NCBI GenBank assembly: GCA_009918425.1
Contig: RGEC01000142.1
Location: forward strand, 1-5,715
Source of the DNA: Bacteroidota bacterium
GTDB lineage: Bacteria; Bacteroidota; Bacteroidia; NS11-12g; UBA955
Length of the DNA: 5,715 nt
Reading direction: 5' to 3'
The stretch's first letter is position 1. Each line of letters begins with the position of its first letter. The notes under the pieces are model-generated. The model did no database searches and had not been told where the DNA came from. It was given only the letters and a program-made list of their open reading frames with translations. The position numbers were made by a program, and so were the translations under genes. Positions 1 through 5,715 of this stretch are shown piece by piece.

Positions 1-1
1 A

Positions 2-934
2 ATGTATGCAGAAATGCAGACCAGCAAGGGCTTTTTAACCCTTCATTACAAGCAAACCCCTGTTACGGTATGCAACTTTGTAGGGCTTGCTGAAGGGAAA
101 ATCAAGAATACCGCCAAGCCTTTGGGAGTTCCCTATTATGATGGAATTAAATTTCACCGTGTCATTGCCAATTTTATGATTCAGGGTGGCGATCCACAGG
201 GCAATGGTACGGGCGGACCCGGATACAACTTTGATGACGAATTCTCGGCAGATTTAAAACACACCGGACCCGGTATTTTATCCATGGCCAACGCGGGACC
301 CGGAACCAATGGCAGTCAGTTTTTCATCACCCATGTGCAAACCGACTGGCTGGATGGGAAACACAGTGTATTTGGCAAAGTAATACAGGGCCAGAATGTG
401 GTGGATGCTGTTCAGCAGGGAGATTCTATTGTATCCCTGAAAATTTACCGAAAGGGGAAAGACGCGGAAGCTTTTACCGCCACACAGGAAATGTTTGATC
501 AGCTGCAGGCTCCCATGAAAGCCGCCAAAGAAGAGAAACTAAAAAAACAGGATTTTGCCCGATCGGATGAAGAAGTTCTGAAATTGTATCCTTCTGCACA
601 AAAAACCGAAAGCGGCCTTTGGTATGTGATCGAGCAAGCCGGAACCGGCGAAAGAGCTACTGCAGGCAAGCAGGTAAAGGTACACTACAGTGGCAAACTC
701 GCTGATGGCATGGAATTCGACAATTCCTACAGCCGCAATGAACCCATTGCTTTTCAGCTGGGTGTCGGACAAGTTATTCCCGGCTGGGATGAAGGGATTG
801 CCCTGATGAGTGTAGGTGCCAAATACAAGCTCATTATTCCCTCCAAATTAGGATATGGGCCAAGAGGTGCAGGGGGTGTGATTCCACCCAACGCCACACT
901 GATATTCGATACCGAACTGATGGAAGTAAAATAA
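2..934 (+). CDS. Cyclophilin-FKBP fusion peptidyl-prolyl cis-trans isomerase (5' end probably cut by window edge)
   Basis: This protein carries two unrelated prolyl isomerase domains that catalyse cis-trans isomerisation of Xaa-Pro bonds during protein folding. Residues about 1-150 are a cyclophilin. FHRVI (51-55), FMIQGGD (58-64), SQFFIT (105-110) and WLDGKH (116-121) supply the equivalents of human CypA catalytic and binding residues: R53, F58, Q61, A96, F108, W116 and H121. Residues about 150-200 are a charged, probably helical linker. Residues about 203-310 are an FKBP domain with the pocket residues Y229, F239, D240, V258, I259, W262, Y285 and F302 all present. Both domains therefore look active. 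The ATG at position 2 aligns inside the usual start of such proteins (a Gly-Leu/Ile-Tyr-Ala stretch), so the true start, and any signal peptide, probably lies upstream; cellular location cannot be judged. The stop is TAA, followed at once by a terminator, so this gene ends its transcription unit. Proteins of this architecture are known as dual-family immunophilins (CFBP), including from Flavobacterium. The domain calls are firm; the start is not. Confidence 0.95.
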   Translation: MYAEMQTSKGFLTLHYKQTPVTVCNFVGLAEGKIKNTAKPLGVPYYDGIKFHRVIANFMIQGGDPQGNGTGGPGYNFDDEFSADLKHTGPGILSMANAGPGTNGSQFFITHVQTDWLDGKHSVFGKVIQGQNVVDAVQQGDSIVSLKIYRKGKDAEAFTATQEMFDQLQAPMKAAKEEKLKKQDFARSDEEVLKLYPSAQKTESGLWYVIEQAGTGERATAGKQVKVHYSGKLADGMEFDNSYSRNEPIAFQLGVGQVIPGWDEGIALMSVGAKYKLIIPSKLGYGPRGAGGVIPPNATLIFDTELMEVK

Positions 935-935
935 G

Positions 936-963
936 AAAAACCCCGCCGAAAGCGGGGTTTTTT
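936..963 (+). terminator. Intrinsic (rho-independent) terminator after the immunophilin gene
   Basis: A perfect GC-rich stem, CCCCGC (941-946) with GCGGGG (952-957), encloses a five-base loop and is followed by six T (958-963). The A-run at 936-940 can extend the stem by pairing with the T-run, and it also acts as a T-run on the other strand, so the hairpin could terminate in both directions. It begins only a few bases after the TAA stop at 932-934. It separates the immunophilin gene from pyrG transcriptionally. Confidence 0.93.
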
Positions 964-992
964 GTGCTGTTGAAAACTACTGAATTAGTTTC

Positions 993-1024
993 TTACACAG
1001 GCTTCAATTCCCTTACTACTTTTG
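993..1024 (+). promoter_or_regulatory. Probable Bacteroidota-type promoter of pyrG
   Basis: TACTTTTG at 1017-1024 matches the -7 consensus TAnnTTTG used by the primary sigma factor of Bacteroidota at every fixed position. The -33 element (consensus TTG or TTTG) is weak: the best candidates are TTA at 993-995, 21 bp upstream, or TTTC at 989-992. Transcription would start near 1030, leaving a leader of about 30 nt before the pyrG ATG at 1061. The position, directly downstream of a terminator and upstream of a gene that needs its own promoter, supports the call; the poor -33 element weakens it. Confidence 0.55.
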
Positions 1025-1060
1025 TATCCCGTAGCGACCAAATCACATCGCTTTTCCAAC

Positions 1061-2662
1061 ATGAAAAAAGCCAAATTCGTCTTCGTTACGGGTGGAGTTA
1101 CATCCTCTCTCGGCAAAGGCATTATCTCCGCATCACTGGCCAAACTTTTACAGGCCAGAGGTTACAGTGTAACCATCCAGAAATTTGACCCCTACATCAA
1201 TGTAGATCCGGGAACGCTTAACCCCTATGAGCACGGAGAATGCTATGTAACCGAAGATGGCGCAGAAACCGATCTTGATCTGGGTCACTACGAACGGTTT
1301 CTAAATACACCTACATCCCAAAACAATAACGTTACCACAGGCAGAGTTTATCAGACCGTTATCGAAAACGAACGGCGCGGTGATTATTTGGGTAAAACCG
1401 TTCAGGTTATTCCGCATATCACGGATGAGATTAAAAAACGCATGCGTTACCTGGGCGAAAGCGGCAATTACGACATTGTCATTACCGAAATCGGCGGAAC
1501 CGTAGGTGATATTGAATCACTGCCATACGTGGAAAGTGTGCGTCAGTTACTGTGGGAGTTAGGCTCTGAAAACGCCATCGTTATTCACCTTACCCTCATT
1601 CCCTACCTGGCTGCTGCAGGTGAACTCAAAACAAAGCCTACACAGCACAGTGTAAAAATGCTGTTGGAACAAGGTGTTCAGCCCGATATACTTGTTTGCA
1701 GAACCGAAAAACACCTCACTGCAGATATGCGCCGAAAAATTGCACTTTTCTGTAATGTGCACCAGAATGCCGTTATCGAAAGCATTGATGTGAGTACAAT
1801 TTATGAAGTGCCCATGGTAATGCTGAAAGAGAAACTTGACAAGGTGGTGCTCAATAAACTGAAGCTTAAAAGCATACAGGAGCCCAATCTGGATCAGTGG
1901 CGCGATTTTCTGTTTCGTCTGGAGCATCCAAAAAGCGAGGTAAATATTGCACTTGTTGGCAAATATGTAGAATTACCCGATGCCTACAAATCCATAAATG
2001 AGGCCTTTATCCATGCAGGTGCTGCCAATGAATGCAAGGTGAATGTTACCTACGTGCACAGCGAACTTATCACTGAAGGCAATGCGCCGCACAAACTGGG
2101 CAAATTTGATGGTATACTGGTAGCCCCTGGATTTGGCAACCGCGGCATTGAAGGCAAACTGACCGCAGTGAAATTCGCCCGGGAAAATAACATTCCTTTC
2201 TTTGGCATTTGTCTGGGTATGCAGTGCTCGGTTATAGAATTTGCCCGCAATGTATTGGGATTAAAAGACGCTCATTCCACCGAAATGGCAAGCGACACCA
2301 AAAATCCGGTGATAGATCTGATGGAAAATCAGAAAAAAATCAGCCACATGGGTGGCACCATGCGTTTGGGTTCTTATGCCTGTGAGCTTGCCAAAGGATC
2401 ACACGCTTTAAAAGCCTATGGCAAAGCCAAAATCACAGAAAGGCACCGGCATCGCTACGAGTTTAACGATAAATTTAAAAAACGCATGGAGGAAGCCGGC
2501 ATGAAAATAACAGGAACAAACCCTGATACAGGTCTGGCGGAAATTGTGGAAATTCCCGGTCATAAATGGTTTGTAGGCGTTCAATTTCACCCTGAACTTA
2601 AAAGCACAGTGGCGAATCCTCATCCGTTGTTCTTGAAATTCATCAAAGCCGCAATGGAGTAA
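1061..2662 (+). CDS. pyrG: CTP synthase (glutamine-hydrolysing)
   Basis: CTP synthase catalyses UTP + ATP + glutamine to CTP, the last step of de novo pyrimidine nucleotide synthesis, in the cytoplasm, where the family works as a tetramer. The 533-residue product is full length for the family. The N-terminal amidoligase domain (about 1-270) has the P-loop GGVTSSLGKG (11-20), the Mg/ATP residues D71 and E143 (in TEIGGTVGD), and the UTP/CTP-binding stretch KTKPTQHSV (190-198). The C-terminal class I glutamine amidotransferase domain (about 290-533) has the oxyanion-loop region PGFGNRG (356-362), nucleophile C384 in GICLGMQ, and the H510/E512 pair in QFHPE. All catalytic residues are present. 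I chose the ATG at 1061 because MKKAKFVFVTGG is the family's usual beginning. An in-frame TTG at 1022 would add 13 residues but lies inside the putative -7 promoter element. There is no clear Shine-Dalgarno sequence, as is common in Bacteroidota. A membrane-protein gene follows after 12 bp, suggesting co-transcription. Confidence 0.98.
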   Translation: MKKAKFVFVTGGVTSSLGKGIISASLAKLLQARGYSVTIQKFDPYINVDPGTLNPYEHGECYVTEDGAETDLDLGHYERFLNTPTSQNNNVTTGRVYQTVIENERRGDYLGKTVQVIPHITDEIKKRMRYLGESGNYDIVITEIGGTVGDIESLPYVESVRQLLWELGSENAIVIHLTLIPYLAAAGELKTKPTQHSVKMLLEQGVQPDILVCRTEKHLTADMRRKIALFCNVHQNAVIESIDVSTIYEVPMVMLKEKLDKVVLNKLKLKSIQEPNLDQWRDFLFRLEHPKSEVNIALVGKYVELPDAYKSINEAFIHAGAANECKVNVTYVHSELITEGNAPHKLGKFDGILVAPGFGNRGIEGKLTAVKFARENNIPFFGICLGMQCSVIEFARNVLGLKDAHSTEMASDTKNPVIDLMENQKKISHMGGTMRLGSYACELAKGSHALKAYGKAKITERHRHRYEFNDKFKKRMEEAGMKITGTNPDTGLAEIVEIPGHKWFVGVQFHPELKSTVANPHPLFLKFIKAAME

Positions 2663-2674
2663 TCCTGCTGAATT

Positions 2675-3946
2675 ATGCATTTTCTTCCTTTTGATAAATG
2701 GAAATCAGGCGGATACCGCAAGGAAGAAGTCATTATCGGTTTATTGTTCTGTCTGGCTCTTTTTCCAGTTCTTAGGAACATTAGTGCAGACAATGATCTC
2801 GATATTTTTTACCTGGCTGCAGATGAATTACGCTTAGGAACCAATCCCTATAACGGGCCGCACATGTTTGGCATGTGGTATTATTACAGCCCGCTTTTTG
2901 CTTCGGTACTGGCCCCCCTTACCCTTTTTCCTGTGCAGGTTTTAAAAGCGCTGTGGATGTTACTGGGTTTTACAATGCTCAACCGCGTATACATTTTGCT
3001 GAGACATTTTCTGGGGCTGGGTTATTCAAGTCGTGAAACATGGTTTCTGATTGCATTTGCCTTTATTTCATATCACCCGGTTTTTATGAATCTGCTGTAC
3101 GGCCAACTGACCATTCTGATGGTGTGGTGCTGTATGGAAGGCTTGTATAGAATGAAACAAAACCAAAGTATTGCCGGTGGTCTGGCATTTGGGTTGGGGA
3201 TCAACATCAAAATTCTGCCTGTTTTTTTCTTCTGGTATTTTCTGCTGAAGCGCAACCTTAAAGCTATTATCATGATAACGGCAGGGATTGCATTGCTTAC
3301 CCTTATTCCCTACCTGTATTTATCTGTCGATTATCACACCCAAATCATGAAAGACTGGCTGGGCTTGCTGAATCCGTTAAACAAAGAACATGTAAATACC
3401 GTGGGGGAAGGTGGGTTCACCGATTTTGCCAGTTTACTGACGCGTTACTTCACAAGCACAGTGATTCGCGGTGAGGGAAATTATTCTTTGGTTTCGTTAA
3501 GCACGAAACAGATCTTCCTGATTCAATGGGTATTCAGGGCTTTCATAACCCTGTTGAGTGCCTGGGTTGTTTTGAAGTTTATTCCGCGCAAATTCAAGGG
3601 AGACAAAGCCATTTTTGCAGGTGCTGCATTTTTCATGGCCTGTATTCCGGTTGCCTTTCCGCACCAACGCGATTATTCAGTTATGATGTGCCTACCTGCT
3701 GTCGCGATGATGCTGCAAAACTTCATTGTTATTGGCTTCAGACCACCCAAAATTCTTTTGATTTTCACCCTATTTACCATGACGCTGATGGGCCTGATCG
3801 TATTTTTCCCTGTTTTGCCTTGGCCTGTTCGTCATTTCATTATGGAAAGCAGGATTCCGGGCTGGGGAATGCTGCTATTTATTCCCAATTTACTTCTGTG
3901 GTGGAAATATTTGCCTGACTCAGTTATCCCGGAAGAGGGAATGTAG
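2675..3946 (+). CDS. Polytopic membrane protein, GT-C glycosyltransferase-like (GT87/DUF2029 family)
   Basis: The 423-residue product has roughly 10-11 hydrophobic segments, at about 18-34, 72-86, 88-110, 122-140, 141-157, 166-190, 196-218, 280-303, 311-328, 334-354, 357-381 and 395-411 (some may be re-entrant). Features seen that fit GT87/DUF2029: an acidic DLD (41-43) just after the first membrane segment, followed by FYLAADELRLGTNPY (45-59), then YYYSP (69-73), YGQLT (142-146) and a conserved-looking lysine, K179, in NIKILP. GT-C enzymes of this family transfer mannose or another sugar from a polyprenyl-phosphate donor on the outer face of the inner membrane, and an early acidic residue, here probably D43, acts as catalytic base. 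A hydrophilic loop at about 219-278 probably faces the periplasm. The acceptor and sugar cannot be read from the sequence. The gene starts 12 bp after pyrG and is probably co-transcribed; GGAG at 2656-2659 is too far from the ATG to be a good ribosome binding site. The 3' end overlaps ppk. The family call is from motif recognition, so it could be another GT-C-like integral membrane protein. Confidence 0.8.
   Translation: MHFLPFDKWKSGGYRKEEVIIGLLFCLALFPVLRNISADNDLDIFYLAADELRLGTNPYNGPHMFGMWYYYSPLFASVLAPLTLFPVQVLKALWMLLGFTMLNRVYILLRHFLGLGYSSRETWFLIAFAFISYHPVFMNLLYGQLTILMVWCCMEGLYRMKQNQSIAGGLAFGLGINIKILPVFFFWYFLLKRNLKAIIMITAGIALLTLIPYLYLSVDYHTQIMKDWLGLLNPLNKEHVNTVGEGGFTDFASLLTRYFTSTVIRGEGNYSLVSLSTKQIFLIQWVFRAFITLLSAWVVLKFIPRKFKGDKAIFAGAAFFMACIPVAFPHQRDYSVMMCLPAVAMMLQNFIVIGFRPPKILLIFTLFTMTLMGLIVFFPVLPWPVRHFIMESRIPGWGMLLFIPNLLLWWKYLPDSVIPEEGM
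3920..3946. other. Tail-to-tail overlap of the glycosyltransferase-like gene and ppk
   Basis: The plus-strand gene ends with TAG at 3944-3946 and the minus-strand ppk ends with TGA (complement of 3920-3922), so 27 bp encode the C-termini of both proteins. No GC-rich hairpin with a T-run is visible on either strand around the junction. The perfect palindrome AGCAATTGCT (3945-3954) lacks a T-run and is too weak to count as a terminator. Readthrough would create antisense RNA to the neighbour. Confidence 0.9.
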
Positions 3947-5715
3947 CAATTGCTGGGAACGAATAGCCTCTTTGCCTACAGCTTTTTTCACCATCTTATT
4001 CTGCATGCCGGCATCCAATACCCGGGCTTTAACGTTGTCTGCCAATTGCGTTTCCAGAACGGTTATAAGCACCTGCTTCAATTCTTTGTCCTGCACCGGC
4101 ACCGTGACCTCCACCCGCGACTGCAGATTGCGCTGCATCAAATCTGCACTGCCAATATAAACTTCGGAATCGCCCCCGTTTTCAAAATAAAAAACGCGGG
4201 CATGTTCCAGGTATTTGTCAATAATGCTTACGGCACGGATATTAGGATGGTTTTCATCAATCGCCAGACAGCAAATCCCCCTTATAATCAAATCTATTTT
4301 TACTCCGGCACGGGCGGCATCCACAATCGCTTTTATGGAAGCTTCATCCACCAATGAGTTTACTTTAACAATGGCTCTGGCCGGCAGTCCTTTGGCAGCA
4401 AAATCTGTTTCTCGTTTCAGCAGGGCTATAAATCGCTCCCGTGTATTCACCGGGCTTACCCATAGGGTACGGAAGCGTGCTTTTTCGGGCCTGAAATTCT
4501 GAATCAGATCAAATACATGCAGGCATTCCTCTCCTATTTTTTTGCGGGAAGTAAGCAAGGCGTGGTCGCAATATAAACGGGAGGTATCTTCGTTAAAATT
4601 GCCGGTGCCGATATGGACTATATTGGTGGTTTCAAAACCTACCCTGCGCGATATTACCATAAGTTTACTGTGCACCTTAAAATCAGGAATGCCATAAATC
4701 ACATAAGCCCCTTCCTCACGCAAACGGTTGGCCCAATATATATTATGTTCCTCCATAAAACGGGCTCTCAGTTCCATCACTACAATCACCTGTTTTCCAT
4801 TTTGAATAGCGTTAATCAAGGCTTCAGCGATGCTGCTGTTTTCGGCCAGACGATACAATGAAATGCGTATGGCAAAAACCGTAGGATCAATGGCCGCCTC
4901 TCTCAGGAGTCTTATGACATAATCAAAGGGCTGGTAGGGATAACTCAGAAGCAAATCGCGCTTTTGTATTAGGTTGAGCATACTCTTGGCCTCATCAATT
5001 TCCTTGATGCGGGTAACGCTCTGCCTGGGGTTTAGCAGATCGGGGCGGTTTACATCCGGAAACTTAATAAAGTCTCTGAAATTGTGGTATCTGCCGCCGG
5101 GTATGATGCTGTCTTTATCTGCTTTAAGTTTACGGGTAAGAAAATCGAGTAAATCCGAGGGAATTTCCCTGTCATATATAAATCGGGTCGGTGCCCCGGT
5201 CTTACGTTGTTTCAGGCTCTTGGCCACTTTATCTATCAGCGAGACCGCCACTTCATTGTCAATATCCAGCTCTGCATCGCGCGTAATTTTTATGGTATGA
5301 GCTGTAAATTCATCAAAATCAAGGCTGGAAAACAACAGAGGCAAACCCATTCGGATCATGTCATCCAGCAGAATAATGCGTTTGGTTTTTTCGACTGAAG
5401 GTAACAGATGAAAACGACCCAGTGTTTTGGAAGGGATATCTACCAACGCATATTGCACATGGCCTGATACACTGTTTCGCATACTCACCGCCAGATAAAT
5501 TTCACCATCCTTGATATTGGGAAGTTCTCTGCCGTGTTGCAGCAGTAAAGGGCTGATTCGGCCTGCAATTTTGTTCACAAATACATCATGCACATATGAT
5601 TCTTCCGTTTTTGACAAAACAGATTCATCAACAATTAAAATTCCCTCTTTTCTAAGGTCTTCAAGGATTTCATTGGTATAAATACGCGAAAATTCCTGTT
5701 GCTGGAACAAAACCG
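3920..5715 (-). CDS. ppk: Polyphosphate kinase 1, N-terminus missing at window edge
   Basis: PPK1 reversibly transfers the terminal phosphate of ATP to inorganic polyphosphate, through a phosphohistidine intermediate. About 597 codons are in the window and the frame stays open to the edge. E. coli PPK1 is 688 residues; aligning the catalytic residues gives an offset of about 88, so that many N-terminal residues lie outside. Numbering from the TTG codon at 5710-5708, which is an internal Leu and not a start: remnant of the N domain (1 to about 18), head domain (about 19-233), and catalytic C1 (about 234-414) and C2 (about 415-596) domains. H347 in KVHSKL matches the phosphorylated H435 of E. 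coli; R287 in SLYRLAE and R317 in ELRARF match Mg-binding R375 and R405 at exactly the same spacing; H503 in LEHARVF matches H592. GTGNFNE (368-374), RGICCL (477-482) and SADLMQRNL (521-529) are further signatures. The enzyme looks active. Its promoter and start are outside the window. It converges on the glycosyltransferase-like gene with a 27-bp overlap. Confidence 0.97.
   Translation of the reverse strand, partial: VLFQQQEFSRIYTNEILEDLRKEGILIVDESVLSKTEESYVHDVFVNKIAGRISPLLLQHGRELPNIKDGEIYLAVSMRNSVSGHVQYALVDIPSKTLGRFHLLPSVEKTKRIILLDDMIRMGLPLLFSSLDFDEFTAHTIKITRDAELDIDNEVAVSLIDKVAKSLKQRKTGAPTRFIYDREIPSDLLDFLTRKLKADKDSIIPGGRYHNFRDFIKFPDVNRPDLLNPRQSVTRIKEIDEAKSMLNLIQKRDLLLSYPYQPFDYVIRLLREAAIDPTVFAIRISLYRLAENSSIAEALINAIQNGKQVIVVMELRARFMEEHNIYWANRLREEGAYVIYGIPDFKVHSKLMVISRRVGFETTNIVHIGTGNFNEDTSRLYCDHALLTSRKKIGEECLHVFDLIQNFRPEKARFRTLWVSPVNTRERFIALLKRETDFAAKGLPARAIVKVNSLVDEASIKAIVDAARAGVKIDLIIRGICCLAIDENHPNIRAVSIIDKYLEHARVFYFENGGDSEVYIGSADLMQRNLQSRVEVTVPVQDKELKQVLITVLETQLADNVKARVLDAGMQNKMVKKAVGKEAIRSQQLLHSLFRDN

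Noticed and set aside
215..303. GGACCCGG occurring three times within 89 bp
   Set aside because: All three copies are in the same reading frame and encode the Gly-Pro-Gly turns of the cyclophilin domain with the same codons, so the protein explains them.
1022..1060. In-frame TTG upstream start for pyrG, adding 13 residues
   Set aside because: The added residues do not resemble CTP synthase, the TTG overlaps the putative -7 promoter element, and the ATG at 1061 gives the family's normal N-terminus.
1559..1927. 122-codon open frame antisense to pyrG
   Set aside because: It is fully covered by the conserved CTP synthase coding sequence and its translation shows no recognisable domain; it is a frame shadow.
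3526..3918. 130-codon open frame overlapping the membrane-protein gene in another frame
   Set aside because: The overlapped frame encodes continuous membrane segments of the GT-C-like protein, while this frame gives no domain or plausible start context.
3945..3954. Perfect palindrome AGCAATTGCT at the end of the membrane-protein gene
   Set aside because: It has no loop, low stem strength and no T-run, so it is not a terminator. A ten-base palindrome is expected by chance in this length.
3950..4357. 135-codon open frame on the plus strand antisense to ppk
   Set aside because: It lies wholly within the conserved C2 domain coding region of ppk and its product has no recognisable motifs.
5708..5710. 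TTG as the start codon of ppk
   Set aside because: It encodes an internal Leu. The frame stays open to the window edge and about 88 family residues are still missing, so it is a cut gene and not a short PPK1.
1..5715. Search for mobile elements, CRISPR repeats, tRNA/rRNA genes, riboswitches and defence genes
   Set aside because: The window is almost fully occupied by four recognisable genes; no transposase, terminal repeats, spaced direct repeats or structured RNA could be supported.

Overview
The window looks like ordinary chromosomal DNA from a member of the Bacteroidota. Four things point there: a cyclophilin-FKBP fusion immunophilin, a CTP synthase whose sequence reads like the Bacteroidota form, a TAnnTTTG-type promoter element in front of pyrG, and start codons without convincing Shine-Dalgarno sequences. 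I cannot place it below phylum level with confidence. Base composition looks moderate and even, and I see no mobile element, tRNA, rRNA, CRISPR array or clear sign of horizontal transfer.

Layout: (1) Positions 2-934 (+) encode a two-domain peptidyl-prolyl isomerase, cyclophilin followed by FKBP, probably cut at its 5' end by the window edge. (2) Positions 936-963 form a strong intrinsic terminator right after its stop codon. (3) The 126-bp gap to the next gene also holds a probable promoter (about 993-1024). (4) pyrG (1061-2662, +) encodes a complete CTP synthase. (5) After only 12 bp comes a polytopic membrane protein (2675-3946, +) that resembles GT-C glycosyltransferases of the GT87/DUF2029 type. 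It is probably co-transcribed with pyrG. (6) On the opposite strand, ppk (3920-5715, -) encodes polyphosphate kinase 1, lacking about 90 N-terminal residues beyond the window edge. Its 3' end overlaps the membrane-protein gene tail-to-tail by 27 bp.

The genes do not form an obvious single pathway. They cover protein folding, CTP synthesis, a probable lipid-linked sugar transfer at the membrane, and polyphosphate metabolism. The window is almost fully coding; the only intergenic stretches are 935-1060 and 2663-2674. I found no convincing new system. The points most worth a second look are the glycosyltransferase-like gene directly behind pyrG, the terminator-free convergent overlap with ppk, and the double-domain immunophilin.
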